Assembly (NCBI GenBank): GCA_020638795.1
Contig: JACKHW010000008.1
Coordinates: 143,382 to 207,381, forward strand
Source of the DNA: Planctomycetota bacterium
GTDB taxonomy: Bacteria > Planctomycetota > UBA1135 > GCA-002748355
DNA: 64,000 nucleotides
Reading direction: 5' to 3'
Shown here: one piece after another, positions 8,655 to 18,052 of the stretch
Layout: every line of letters starts with the position of its first letter
How positions within the stretch are numbered: the first letter of the stretch is position 1
Notes under the pieces: generated by a model
Told to the model about the DNA's origin: nothing
What the model saw: only the letters and a program-made list of their open reading frames with translations
The model's database searches: none
Made by a program: the position numbers and the translations under genes

Positions 8655-11132
8655 ATGCGATGTGGCTTCACGCCCCGCATCGACGACCCGCGCGATTGGA
8701 TCGCGGGCTGCTCGCATATTGTCCGTTGGCCGGGTGATTCGCTGATCGAGCAGCCCCGCGTCGACGGCATCTACGTGCCCTACTGGCGCGAATCGTACGG
8801 GTGCCTCGAAGAGCAACTCAGCGCGCTTCGCGCAATGCTCGAGCAGAACGAGAACGGCCCCGTAGTGGTCGCGATGTCGTTCGCGAACCGATTCGCTCCT
8901 TCTCGATTGCGCGAGCTGCTCGAGGGTGGCCTGCAAGGTCCGCATGCACGCCCTGCGTTGTCCCGTCTCGAGACCGGACTCGCCTTGGGACGCGTGCTTC
9001 GTGCCTTGGCAGCCGTCGGCTTCATCGTGGACGAAGTACAATCTTCTCCCGGTATCGATACGTGTCCGCTCGACGAATCGGCGCGAGCAGCCCTTCGGAG
9101 CAACGACATCCTGCTGCGACCGAGTGCGCTCGGCAGGCAGCCCGAACGCTACTACGTACGAGCTCGGAGTGGCCAGCGATGCAGCGGAAGCGTGCTCGTC
9201 GCGAGGCTGTTCGGCGACGACGAACGCAAGATCGACGCGGCACGAGTACATCTGCAGTCGATCTTGCCCGACTCGTGGCAGGTTCTCGTCGGAGAGTCGT
9301 CGACGAACGAGTCCAGCTCCTGGAATTCGGTCGTCTCGGAGAGTCGAGGCGAACGCATCTGGCTCCTCGCGTCCCACGATCGGCCATCGGGCGCGTTCTT
9401 CGAACGGTTGCAGTCATGGCCGACGTCGACGCTCGTCGAGGCGCCTGGTCGAGCGCACGGACTCGCGGGATCGATGCTCGATCGAAGCCTGCTATACGAG
9501 GTCGGTCCGTTCGTCGACGAGGTGCGGTGCCCGGCCGTTGCTGCCGAAGAATGGCGACTCCGCGTGACATCGACGGGAGCCGCGATCGGGATCACGAGAG
9601 TCGATGACGGCGACGGGATTGCCCTGACCCAATCCCTCGTGGCACCTGACGCTGCGCGGGACCTCGTGCATCGTTGGTCCGATCGCGTCGTTCCGGTTTC
9701 GACCGATGCGACAGCCAAGGTGAGCGAGATCGCGCCTTGGCGACGAGAGCGCAGAGATCCCACGATCAGCCTCTGCATGATCGTACGAGACGAGGAAGCC
9801 GGACTCGGTCGTTGTCTGGCGCGAGTCGCGCCGATCGTCGACGAGATCATCGTCGTCGACACCGGTTCGACGGATCGCACGATGGAGATCGCCGCGAGGT
9901 ACGGGGCGCGTGTTCTGAATCACGAATGGAACGACGACTTCGCGGAAGCACGCAATGTCTCACTCGCGGCAGCGACGTCGGATTGGATCCTCGTCCTCGA
10001 CGCGGACGAGGTTCTCGACGAAGCTTCCGCCGACGCGCTGAAGGCACTCGCGACGAGCGAGCGTGCAGCGGCCTTCCTCCTGCACTTCGTGTCGACGAAC
10101 AACGGAAGCACGAGTCGAGGCCTCCTCATGCTGCGGTTCTTCCGCAATTTCGACTCGTTACGCTACGTCGGCGCGATTCACGAACAGCTCACGGAGTCCC
10201 TGCAAGAAGCCGCATCGGAACGCGGGCTCGGCATCTTCCCGAGTGATCTGCGCGCGGTGCACAGCGGTTACGAGGATGCGGTCATCGCGTCGCGCGGGAA
10301 GAGGGAGCGCAATCGCAGGATCTTCGAGAAGCAACTCGCGCTCACTCCGAACGATCCCTACTGCCTCTACAAATACGGTGACTTCCTCAGGTCGATCAGC
10401 GCGCCTCGAGATCGCGTGATCGATCTTCTCAGGCGGTCGTTCGAGATCTTGTCGGTGCGTCACTCGGACCCATCGAAGCAAGCGCCGTTCGCTGCCGAAG
10501 TCGCATCCGTGCTGGCGCTCGAGCTGTGCAAAGACAATCGCCACGACGAAGCTCGCGACGTCGTCGACATGGCGCTCGCGCGCTTCATGCCGACGCCGAA
10601 CCTCACCTATGTCGCTGCCTGCCTCGCGCAGCACTTCGGCCTTCATGCCGATGCGCTCGAGCTCTTCGAGCGTTTGCTGCATTTCGGTGACAAGGCCGTG
10701 GTCGTGCCGATTCAGGACGGCATCACGGACTACGTCGCGCGTGCAGGGATCGCGATGAGCCTCAGTGCTCTCGGACGGGTCGATCGTGCCGAAGCGATCT
10801 TGCATGCGATCCGACGCGATCACCCGGATTGGGAGCCTGTCTGGCTCCACTCCGCGTCGGTCGCGATGCAGGACAAAGATCCCAGTCGAGCGCTCGAACT
10901 GCTCGCCGCCGGTGCGTCGCACGTCGCCTCGAGCGAGGCGATGGTGCGCCTCGGTGAATCGATTCTCACGCGTGTCGGATTGGAGGCACGCATTCCCCTA
11001 TGGCGATCGCAGTGTGCAGGAGCGTCGATGCTCGATGCAGCTGCGAGTCGCACGACCAGAACTTCGACTGAATGCTCGAAGAGCCTTCCGGGCCTCGTTG
11101 GTGCCGGTGTTCCCGAAGGAGCAAGACCATGA
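8655..11132 (+). CDS. GT2 glycosyltransferase with methyltransferase-like N-terminus and TPR-like C-terminus
   Basis: This is an 825-residue multidomain protein. A family 2 glycosyltransferase core starts near residue 371 (SLCMIVRDEEAGLGRCL, then VVDTGSTDRT) and carries the nucleotide-sugar/metal motif LDADE (Asp449-Asp451). From about residue 580 the sequence is helical and TPR-like. Residues ~30-160 resemble the last third of a class I SAM methyltransferase (VVVAMSFANRF..., then ALAAVGFIVDE), with no SAM-binding glycine loop visible. Acceptor and donor are unknown; surface glycan synthesis is plausible. The ATG at 8655 avoids overlap with divergent birA. It is coupled by ATGA to the next TPR gene. 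Confidence 0.78.
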   Translation: MRCGFTPRIDDPRDWIAGCSHIVRWPGDSLIEQPRVDGIYVPYWRESYGCLEEQLSALRAMLEQNENGPVVVAMSFANRFAPSRLRELLEGGLQGPHARPALSRLETGLALGRVLRALAAVGFIVDEVQSSPGIDTCPLDESARAALRSNDILLRPSALGRQPERYYVRARSGQRCSGSVLVARLFGDDERKIDAARVHLQSILPDSWQVLVGESSTNESSSWNSVVSESRGERIWLLASHDRPSGAFFERLQSWPTSTLVEAPGRAHGLAGSMLDRSLLYEVGPFVDEVRCPAVAAEEWRLRVTSTGAAIGITRVDDGDGIALTQSLVAPDAARDLVHRWSDRVVPVSTDATAKVSEIAPWRRERRDPTISLCMIVRDEEAGLGRCLARVAPIVDEIIVVDTGSTDRTMEIAARYGARVLNHEWNDDFAEARNVSLAAATSDWILVLDADEVLDEASADALKALATSERAAAFLLHFVSTNNGSTSRGLLMLRFFRNFDSLRYVGAIHEQLTESLQEAASERGLGIFPSDLRAVHSGYEDAVIASRGKRERNRRIFEKQLALTPNDPYCLYKYGDFLRSISAPRDRVIDLLRRSFEILSVRHSDPSKQAPFAAEVASVLALELCKDNRHDEARDVVDMALARFMPTPNLTYVAACLAQHFGLHADALELFERLLHFGDKAVVVPIQDGITDYVARAGIAMSLSALGRVDRAEAILHAIRRDHPDWEPVWLHSASVAMQDKDPSRALELLAAGASHVASSEAMVRLGESILTRVGLEARIPLWRSQCAGASMLDAAASRTTRTSTECSKSLPGLVGAGVPEGARP

Positions 11133-11749
11133 GTGTGACGACCATTCCCCATTCCCCCTCCAACCCGGGATCGAGCCTCCTGAGCGCAGCGAGTGATTCG
11201 TTCGCGAAGCTGCCGACCCGGATCGTGTCGCCGACCGATGCACAGGCCAGCGCGAACGAGATCCCGGCGGTCATCGATCGACTCGCCGAACTCGATGCAC
11301 AGTCGGCGCAGTTCCACCGGATCTGCGCCGAGGCGTACTGCACGCAAGGGCGTTTCGAAAGCGCCCTCGCTCACCAGGAGTCCGCGGTGCGGCTCATGCC
11401 GTCTGCCGTCGAATACCAGAACCAGCTCGGCTACCTGCGCTACTTGAGCGGTGACGAAACTGCAGTGACGGCGTTCGAGAACGTCCTGCGTGCCGACCCC
11501 CGTAACGGCGACGCCTGGTACAACCTCGGGATGGTTCGCTTCGGTCAGAACCAGTTCGGGGAGGCAGAGCGCGCATTTGCCCGTGCGGCAGAACTCATGC
11601 CGAACGATGCCGAAACGTGGAACAACCTCGGGGTCGCACGCTTCCACAACGGCCGAATCCACGAAGCGAAGGCATGTTTCGAGCGCTCCCTCAGTCTCGA
11701 TCCGGCGAACGAAGACGCGCGCCAGAATCTGACCGACTGCATGCGCTGA
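11129..11749 (+). CDS. TPR-repeat protein
   Basis: This 206-residue protein has at least three tetratricopeptide repeats from ~residue 70 on; the best is DAWYNLGMVRFGQNQFGEA, followed by a near copy beginning ETWNNLGVARFHNGRIHEA. The N-terminal ~35 residues are low-complexity. No signal peptide was seen. TPRs scaffold protein complexes. Overlap with the glycosyltransferase stop (ATGA) and a GAAGGAGC ribosome site at 11116-11123 fix the start. They suggest it is made together with, and perhaps partners, that glycosyltransferase. Confidence 0.82.
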   Translation: MSVTTIPHSPSNPGSSLLSAASDSFAKLPTRIVSPTDAQASANEIPAVIDRLAELDAQSAQFHRICAEAYCTQGRFESALAHQESAVRLMPSAVEYQNQLGYLRYLSGDETAVTAFENVLRADPRNGDAWYNLGMVRFGQNQFGEAERAFARAAELMPNDAETWNNLGVARFHNGRIHEAKACFERSLSLDPANEDARQNLTDCMR

Positions 11750-11850
11750 ATCGCGCTGCGGCCCGTCATCTGCCTAGTGTCCTTGCGAGAGACGCCGCTA
11801 CGCAGCGACAACTGCAACGAACTCCTGACGCGGGACACTGGCGACTCGAC

Positions 11851-11859
11851 TGATATAGT
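11851..11859 (+). promoter_or_regulatory. Candidate extended -10 promoter element
   Basis: TGATATAGT matches an extended -10 (TGn-TATAAT, 5 of 6) and lies within a short dyad, GACT-gatat-AGTC. No good -35 is visible. If used, transcription would start within a few bases of the ATG at 11869, giving an essentially leaderless message. Confidence 0.3.
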
Positions 11860-11868
11860 CAGCCGCGA

Positions 11869-13089
11869 ATGACGACAACCGCGCCGACAATCCACGACGA
11901 ATCTCGACGGGTCTTCCTCGAACCGCGCTGGCTGATCAGCAAACCCGTCGATCTCGTGTTCTTGTTCGGCGGGGTCTTCGTCAGCCTTGCCATGTACGCA
12001 GGATGGCGCCTCGGCTACTTCTCCGCCGAGATGATCGTGCTGGTCTGGATCTTCGTGTTCCATGGCCCGCACTTCTGGGGTCAGATCAGCCGAACCTATC
12101 TCGACAAGACCGAACTCGCGCGCCGTGGTCCGGAGCTCTGGCGCAGCTTGCTCCTCTTCGTCGTCGGTCCCGTGTTCGTCGGTGTCGGCCTGGGACTCGA
12201 AGCATGGACGGGTCGGCCGGATTTCTGGCTGCTGTTCAACTTCTTGGCGGGCATGTGGGCGTATCACCACGTCGTCAAGCAGCACTTCGGCTTCATGGCG
12301 TTGTATCGCGCCAAGCACCGCGAGTTCGATCGAGCCGAGATGTTGTTCCACCGACGCTACTTGATCGCGTCGTTGTGGATTCCGTTGCTCATATGGCTCT
12401 GCACCGCCGCGCTCCCTGGTGTGCCGTTCGCACAGTGGTCCACGGAGTGGTTCGGCGTGAACGCGATGCTGCGCTTCTCCGAAGCTGTGGGCACGTATGG
12501 GCCATGGGGCTTCGTCTTACTGCAGGCTGTCTACCTCCTGCATCTCGTCCGGCGAGTGCAGCGTGGTCGGGGCATCAACCTGCCCGAGACGCTGATCGTA
12601 CTCGCGAGCGTCGGGCTGCACTGGACGGTGGTCTACCACTTCGTCGTCGCGTCGAGAACTCCCGGCTTGGCGAAGTTCGCTGCCGAGCTAGGCGTGATGA
12701 CTGCCTTGCTCACGACGTATCACAACCTCCAGTACCATGCGCTGCTTTGGTATTACAACCGTGCCAAGTACCACGTCGAGGGTGCGCGGGAGCGTTACGG
12801 TTTGGCGGCGATCGCCAACAAGAATCTCTTCGTGTACCTCGTTCTTGGAGTCGTGTACACGTGTGTCACGATCGGTTTCCAATACTACGACATCGAGTTC
12901 CTGAAGCCGGGTGCGACGGATTCGGCGGCCAGTCGCAATCTGGCGCTCCTCATCGCGGCAGCGATCTGGGGATGGTCGTTCTTGCACTATTGGGTCGACG
13001 CGAAGATCTGGCACGTTCGCGAGGACGCCGATCTGCGACGGGTTCTCGGATTCCCGGATCCACCACCTGCGCCGCCATCGGACAGCTGA
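11869..13089 (+). CDS. Polytopic membrane protein with conserved-looking histidine clusters
   Basis: The family was not recognised with certainty. The 406 residues contain about eight or nine hydrophobic helices. Histidines cluster at helix ends in motifs that look like metal ligands: FHGPHFW (~64-70), YHHVVKQHFGF (~132-142), YHNLQYH (~285-291) and LHYWVDAKIWH near the C-terminus. Such patterns occur in membrane di-iron or heme enzymes (desaturase or Brp/Blh carotenoid dioxygenase types), but no family signature is complete. It sits in a co-directional run with secreted proteins. It could be a membrane oxygenase or desaturase; that is inference only. Confidence 0.6.
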   Translation: MTTTAPTIHDESRRVFLEPRWLISKPVDLVFLFGGVFVSLAMYAGWRLGYFSAEMIVLVWIFVFHGPHFWGQISRTYLDKTELARRGPELWRSLLLFVVGPVFVGVGLGLEAWTGRPDFWLLFNFLAGMWAYHHVVKQHFGFMALYRAKHREFDRAEMLFHRRYLIASLWIPLLIWLCTAALPGVPFAQWSTEWFGVNAMLRFSEAVGTYGPWGFVLLQAVYLLHLVRRVQRGRGINLPETLIVLASVGLHWTVVYHFVVASRTPGLAKFAAELGVMTALLTTYHNLQYHALLWYYNRAKYHVEGARERYGLAAIANKNLFVYLVLGVVYTCVTIGFQYYDIEFLKPGATDSAASRNLALLIAAAIWGWSFLHYWVDAKIWHVREDADLRRVLGFPDPPPAPPSDS

Positions 13090-13111
13090 TGGCCGTGAGC
13101 CGAACGAACCG

Positions 13112-15079
13112 TTGAGATCGACATCGATTGCTCTGTTCGCATGGGCGACGGTGCTCGCCACCGCTCCTTGGGGTGGATCTGGACATGCAGCGCCGCCTGC
13201 CTCGCAAGGCAACGCGCCGGTTACGAAGCGCACGGTCGTGCGCGTCGTCGATGACGCGGGCCTCTCATGGGCGGGTGCGAAGATCGTACTATCGGGCCGA
13301 GCCATCGAAGGAGAGCCGGCGAGTTCGGTGCACACTGTCGAAGTCGATTCCGACGCTGACGGGCGCGCAATCGTCGACCTGATCCGAGATCGCGCGTACG
13401 ACGTCTGGGCCTACGAGCCCATGGCTCCGTTCGGCGACGGTGTCGAGACCGCCAAGATCAGCGACGCTCACACGACGTGTGTTGCGGGCACTACGGTGAT
13501 CGTTCGTGCGACTGCCAAGGCAACTCGCCGTCGCGTGGCTATCAAGGGCCTCGACGCATGGGGCAAGGCGAACGTGCGCATCGAGTGCGAAGGTCGTTCG
13601 GCGCATTCGATGGTCGTCCACCGGAGTGCAGACGGTTCGTTCTTGCTGCCCTTCGTTCCTGGAGACGCGTGCACGCTCTTCGTCGAAACCGCCCCTGGTT
13701 CGGTGATCCACTTCGCGAAGGTTCCGTTGGTACGGGACACGGGCAGCGTGTTCGAGATCGTCGTTGCGCCACCGTTCTCGTTTCCGATTCGCACGATCTC
13801 CACGAAGGAAAAGCCGTCGACACCTCGTGGCGATGTCGACGTGTGGCAGCGAATCGGTGTGCACCGCGACAGGATCGTCTGGTGTCACGTCGGCATGTCC
13901 GATGCGAGCGGCATGCTCGATGCGCGTCTCGCGCGGATCGAGTTTCCAGGAGGCTTGCCTAAGGGCTATGTGATCTTCAAGGCGCGAGGGCCGCGTTTCG
14001 GATTGGTGCAGACCGGGACCCAGGTCGCGTTCGACGAAGACCACGATGTCGCGAAGGCGAGGGAAGCGGCTGCTCCCGCCTTCGTACTGAGAAGTCACTT
14101 GGACCCCGTGACCGTGACGGGGCGCGTTCTCGACGATGGAACCCATCCGTTCGCTCATGCTCGCCTCCTCGTATTTCCGTCCATCGGCGTGGGGCGAGGC
14201 GTCGCATTCACGCTCGCGGTCGATCCGGTCGTGACCGAGACCGATGAGCGCGGTGCGTTCCGGATCGACGGTCTCGCGAGTCGTTCGGCGTTGCGAATCA
14301 TGACCGAGATCGCGGTGGACGATGCAGGCGGAACCGGTGGTGCGGTTGCCGAAGTCGTCTCGCTCGTCGTCGTCGAGCGAGATACGGACATTGGCGACAT
14401 CGTGCGGAACGAGTTGCGGGACGTGGACTTCGAGATCTTGCGGTCGGACGGTTTCCCTGCAGAAGATGCGCGCGTCTTCGTCGGCGAGTATTCGGCGATG
14501 GTCGACCTCACCAGCGAGGCGAATGCGACCGAGAAGAAGCCGATGAAAGTCACGACCCAATTCCCGATCGTGCTGCGCACGGATCGTAGGGGGCGAACTT
14601 CGATTCGGCTGCCTGCGAGCGACGCGTTCACCTCGGTCGTTTTGCAACGAGGCGCGTTCGTCTCGATGCCGCTGTCACTCGCCGATCGCGTTCGGCGCGC
14701 AGCGCGAGTCCGCATCGAACTCCCCGAGGTCGTCGTCCTACGCGGCACCGTCAAGAACCGCAGTGGATTGCCACTTCCACGATCACGCGTCATGGCCATG
14801 CCGAATCCCGTGCCACCTGAGGTCGAACCCGCGATTGCTGCGCTGCTCGATCGATCGTTCGAGACGACCGATCGTGAAGGAAGATTCGAGGTCGGCCTAC
14901 CGTTCGCGAAGTCCAACTACTTCGTCTACGCGCGCTACGACGGCGAGACCACGGCGTGGACGACCCAAGGGCGAATCCTCGTTCATGCAGCGGAGCGGTC
15001 GGTCGACCCTGGCGAGATCGAGCTGGAGATTCCCGTCCTGGACGCGGAAATCCGCCAGAGCCCGAAGGCGATCAAGTGA
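13112..15079 (+). CDS. Secreted protein with carboxypeptidase-regulatory-like domains
   Basis: The 655-residue product starts at a TTG (13112) directly before a typical signal peptide (LRSTSIALFAWATVLA...), since no ATG or GTG is suitably placed; the start is therefore inferred. Several beta-sandwich units of carboxypeptidase-regulatory type are visible, including VRVVDDAGLSWAGAKIVL near the start, TVTGRVLDDGTHPFAHARLL in the middle and LRGTVKNRSGLPLPRSRV near the end. Each is followed by a Gly-x-Phe turn. No catalytic motif was seen. Planctomycete genomes carry many such proteins, usually thought to act in adhesion or surface structure. Confidence 0.68.
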   Translation: MRSTSIALFAWATVLATAPWGGSGHAAPPASQGNAPVTKRTVVRVVDDAGLSWAGAKIVLSGRAIEGEPASSVHTVEVDSDADGRAIVDLIRDRAYDVWAYEPMAPFGDGVETAKISDAHTTCVAGTTVIVRATAKATRRRVAIKGLDAWGKANVRIECEGRSAHSMVVHRSADGSFLLPFVPGDACTLFVETAPGSVIHFAKVPLVRDTGSVFEIVVAPPFSFPIRTISTKEKPSTPRGDVDVWQRIGVHRDRIVWCHVGMSDASGMLDARLARIEFPGGLPKGYVIFKARGPRFGLVQTGTQVAFDEDHDVAKAREAAAPAFVLRSHLDPVTVTGRVLDDGTHPFAHARLLVFPSIGVGRGVAFTLAVDPVVTETDERGAFRIDGLASRSALRIMTEIAVDDAGGTGGAVAEVVSLVVVERDTDIGDIVRNELRDVDFEILRSDGFPAEDARVFVGEYSAMVDLTSEANATEKKPMKVTTQFPIVLRTDRRGRTSIRLPASDAFTSVVLQRGAFVSMPLSLADRVRRAARVRIELPEVVVLRGTVKNRSGLPLPRSRVMAMPNPVPPEVEPAIAALLDRSFETTDREGRFEVGLPFAKSNYFVYARYDGETTAWTTQGRILVHAAERSVDPGEIELEIPVLDAEIRQSPKAIK

Positions 15080-15155
15080 CGCGGCGACGTCGGCTCGTTA
15101 CGCGCCCGACGCATCAGCGTACTGAACGCGTCTCCCACAGACCGTCTCGAGCACC

Positions 15156-16589
15156 ATGAACATGAAACCGTTCCAGCCATGGCTATTCGCCGCGCTACTG
15201 GCCGCGCCGGCGCCTTCCCAGGATCCGTCGTTGACGATCTATCCCGCGGCTGCAAGGCCGGGGGATTCGGTCGGCTACATCACTGCGGCGCGTGCGAACG
15301 CCGCGTATGCGATCTTCGTCGACCCGGTCCCTCGTCATGAGCCGTTCTTCGGTCAGATTCTCCGCATCGGGAGTCCTCAGGTCGTTCTCCTCGCGAGTGT
15401 GATCGCCATGACCGGCACGGACAGTGGATCGATCCGGCTGCCGAATCAGTCCTCGCTCGTCGGAGCCAGCGCGTTTCTCCAGGCCTTCGTTCTAGACAAC
15501 ACCTCGGGCAATGGCGTTTTTCGCGCGAGCAATGGCGAGAGTCTGTCCTTCCATGCTTCCCGATATTCGGTCATCGAGCGTTTCGACGATCCGCGAGCCA
15601 CGGGCTTTCAAGGCGAGTTCGAGAACACGAAAGACGGGCGTTTGATCGGTGTGGCGCCGAAGTCCCGTACGGTTCTCACGGTCGATTCGACGCGTGGGTT
15701 CGCATTCGGGCAACCGGTCGCGGGTGAGCTGAGCCCGAACGGTGCGCATCAGCAAGTCGTACTGCGTCCCGTCGACCTCGCCTCGTTGGGTGACGAGGAG
15801 ATCGTCACGGCGATCCGCATGCGTCCGTTCGGGACGTTCGGAACGGGAGTCATCGGGCGATTGGCGGTCGACCTGTCGCACTCGGGGATCGCGCCGGATT
15901 TCACGGTCGACGCCTTCTCGGCACTTCCGAAGTACCCGGCGAGTGGGCTGCAGGTGACGTACGCGAACAACGTCAAGACCGGCACGACGCCGAAGCGCGT
16001 CTTCGACGGGCCTTGGGCCATCGATCCGAAGAACCTGACCAAGGACGGGTTCCTCGCTTACCCGACATTCACCGGTGCGTTCCGCTACAACGGGACGGAC
16101 AGCTTGTTGATCGACTTCCGAGTTGCGCCAGTGAGCAGGCTACCCGCCGGGTTCGGGCACACGATTCGATTGGCGATCCAGACGAGCCCGCGGCCGAACG
16201 CGAGGATCTTCCGGCAAGGGACGAGCGCATTGCCGTACGATCCGTTCACCAGCCCTCTCGCGCTCGCTCAGGACGGGGATAACTCGCTCTTCGTGCTGCA
16301 AGTCGATTTGGTCGATGCGACGAGTGTCGTCGTGTCGCCGTGGCGATCGAGTGGGCGCCAGGTTCCGGTCTACCGTAAGCCGGTCGTCGCCGCGGGACTC
16401 CCTGCCGGCACGAGCGTGTCGGTCGAGCTGCGCGAAGCTCTCGACTCGCAGGGTACGGGCGCCAGCGCCTTCACGGAGGACGTCACGCAGCTACGTGGGC
16501 TGCCGTATTTCCAAGAGCGCATCACGCTCCGCGGACTGCCCGATGGCACGAGACCTTGGCTCGAGGCACTCGTCGTGCCGATCGACTGA
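15156..16589 (+). CDS. Secreted protein of unknown function
   Basis: This 477-residue protein was not recognised. The N-terminus (MNMKPFQPWLFAALLAAPAPSQ) is a signal peptide with likely cleavage near residue 22. The remainder is beta-rich, with few cysteines and no obvious catalytic triad or repeat. Phrases such as LTIYPAAARPGDSVGYIT followed by a short FVDP segment resemble the N-termini of many secreted planctomycete proteins of about 450-550 residues. Gene order suggests it belongs with the neighbouring secreted protein. There is a 93-nt gap to the Nfu gene. Confidence 0.6.
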   Translation: MNMKPFQPWLFAALLAAPAPSQDPSLTIYPAAARPGDSVGYITAARANAAYAIFVDPVPRHEPFFGQILRIGSPQVVLLASVIAMTGTDSGSIRLPNQSSLVGASAFLQAFVLDNTSGNGVFRASNGESLSFHASRYSVIERFDDPRATGFQGEFENTKDGRLIGVAPKSRTVLTVDSTRGFAFGQPVAGELSPNGAHQQVVLRPVDLASLGDEEIVTAIRMRPFGTFGTGVIGRLAVDLSHSGIAPDFTVDAFSALPKYPASGLQVTYANNVKTGTTPKRVFDGPWAIDPKNLTKDGFLAYPTFTGAFRYNGTDSLLIDFRVAPVSRLPAGFGHTIRLAIQTSPRPNARIFRQGTSALPYDPFTSPLALAQDGDNSLFVLQVDLVDATSVVVSPWRSSGRQVPVYRKPVVAAGLPAGTSVSVELREALDSQGTGASAFTEDVTQLRGLPYFQERITLRGLPDGTRPWLEALVVPID

Positions 16590-16612
16590 CGTTCGAAAAG
16601 GTCATCGCGGGC

Positions 16613-16641
16613 TTGGACCGGCGGTCTCGATAGACTATGCC
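16613..16641 (+). promoter_or_regulatory. Weak candidate promoter upstream of nfu
   Basis: TTGGAC (16613-16618) is separated by 17 nt from TATGCC (16636-16641). The match to sigma-70 consensus is modest, and GC-rich background makes chance matches likely. Confidence 0.2.
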
Positions 16642-16682
16642 CACGGCTGATATTCCAGCCGAGCATCTGCCGGAGAGCGGAC

Positions 16683-17282
16683 GTGACCAACGACGAGATT
16701 CGAATCCAAGCGCAGCCCGACACCATCCCGAACCGCTTTCGGTTCCTCGTCGATCGTGAGGTCTGGCCACAACACGTCGTGTTCGTGGATGCCGCTGCAG
16801 CGGCGGACGCGTCACCGCTCGCAGTCAAGCTCTTCGAGATCGAAGGAGTCACGCGCGTCGAGTTCGACGGTCGCTTCGTCAAGATCACGCAGAACGGTGC
16901 GTTCGAGTGGATGACGATCGCCAAGCAAGTCGGTGCGACGATTCGGACGCACCTGCAAGCCGGGGAGCCGGTCATTCACGAAGGCCGGGCTCCAGAGCTT
17001 CCCGCAGAAGAAGCGTTGCGGCTCAAGGTCGAGAAGATCCTGGATCAGGAGATCAACCCACAGATCGCCGCGCACGGTGGCTACGTGAACGTCGTCGACG
17101 TCCAGGGCAAGGATATCTGGGTTCGAATGGGTGGCGGTTGCCAGGGCTGTGGTTCTGCAGCCGCGACGATGACGCAGGGAGTCGAGCGCTTGATTCGCGA
17201 TGCGCTTCCCGAGGTCGAACGCATCGTGGATGCGACCGACCATCAAGCGGGTACGAATCCGTACTACGCGCCGTCCAACTGA
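16683..17282 (+). CDS. Fe-S cluster scaffold/carrier Nfu
   Basis: This is a 199-residue iron-sulfur scaffold protein. Residues ~8-92 match the Nfu N-terminal (Hirip) domain; ~110-185 match the NifU C-terminal domain with the cluster-binding motif GCQGCG (Cys153, Cys156). It would assemble or carry [4Fe-4S] clusters in the cytoplasm. It starts at a GTG preceded by GGAGAG. Its last 19 bp overlap the end of the convergent gene. No other isc or suf gene is present in the window. Confidence 0.88.
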   Translation: MTNDEIRIQAQPDTIPNRFRFLVDREVWPQHVVFVDAAAAADASPLAVKLFEIEGVTRVEFDGRFVKITQNGAFEWMTIAKQVGATIRTHLQAGEPVIHEGRAPELPAEEALRLKVEKILDQEINPQIAAHGGYVNVVDVQGKDIWVRMGGGCQGCGSAAATMTQGVERLIRDALPEVERIVDATDHQAGTNPYYAPSN

Positions 17283-17953
17283 CGGGACGACGTCGTCGCG
17301 AGCGGTAGGGACTCTTCCATGTAGGTGACGACACGGACGTCGTCCTGCTGCAAGTCGACCGTCACGTCGTGATGATCGAGATGCGTATGCACGAGGCGAT
17401 CCACATCGTGGACGTCGATCGCGCTACCGCGCGATCGAGTCGGCTCGAGCAGCCCGATCCGCATGTAGCAATCGTCGTCCACGTCGCTCGGGATCGCGTG
17501 GTACCTGTGGAGTAAGCCGAACGCCTCGGCACCCTTCCTCAGGTCGCTCAGCGCACCATGCTTCTCGCTCCATCCGAGTACGACGACTTTGTCGCCTTGG
17601 ATGGAAAAGCGGCGATCACGTCGGATTACGCCTCGACTCGTCAGGCGTCGGTCGTCCGTGCGGTCACCACCGAAATGGATCCGCAGTGGATTCCGCGCGA
17701 TTTCGCGGGCCAACCATGCCTCTACGGCAGGCACGTCTGCAACGACGGAAGTTCCGCGAAGTTCACGATAGGCCACGCAGAGGCCATCCTTCGTGCTGAC
17801 GTCGAACAGCGTCGCGTGGACGCGTTCGGGTTCGTAGGGCACGAACAGGTCGCCGAGGCACCGCGCGCACTGGGCTTGCACACCAGCGATCCACTTTCCG
17901 AAGTCCGGCGCTTTCTGGCCGTACCAAGCAACGATGCTCTCGCGAGTTCGCAT
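17264..17953 (-). CDS. Conserved hypothetical protein, faintly 2H-phosphoesterase-like
   Basis: This 229-residue soluble protein was not recognised. It has no signal peptide. A PERVHATLFDV segment (His46, Thr48) looks like the first H-x-T motif of the 2H phosphoesterase / 2'-5' RNA ligase superfamily. A late HHDVTVDLQ resembles the second motif but has Asp in place of the motif histidine, so catalysis by this mechanism is doubtful. An N-terminal Cys pair (QCARC) could bind a metal. The 3' end overlaps nfu by 19 bp. Confidence 0.5.
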   Translation of the reverse strand: MRTRESIVAWYGQKAPDFGKWIAGVQAQCARCLGDLFVPYEPERVHATLFDVSTKDGLCVAYRELRGTSVVADVPAVEAWLAREIARNPLRIHFGGDRTDDRRLTSRGVIRRDRRFSIQGDKVVVLGWSEKHGALSDLRKGAEAFGLLHRYHAIPSDVDDDCYMRIGLLEPTRSRGSAIDVHDVDRLVHTHLDHHDVTVDLQQDDVRVVTYMEESLPLATTSSRQLDGA

Positions 17954-18052
17954 GAAGTGCGCAGATTACTGGAGTTCGCACGGGGTTCGAATCCGAGCGG
18001 GAGCTTTTCCGCGGCACGCTCGTAGTGCCCCGAGTTCCAAGAAGGAAGCATC

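Noticed and set aside
17960..18010. tRNA-like T-loop sequence (GGTTCGAATCC) between divergent genes
   Set aside because: The flanking five bases do not pair across the loop beyond two positions, and no acceptor, D or anticodon arm fits.
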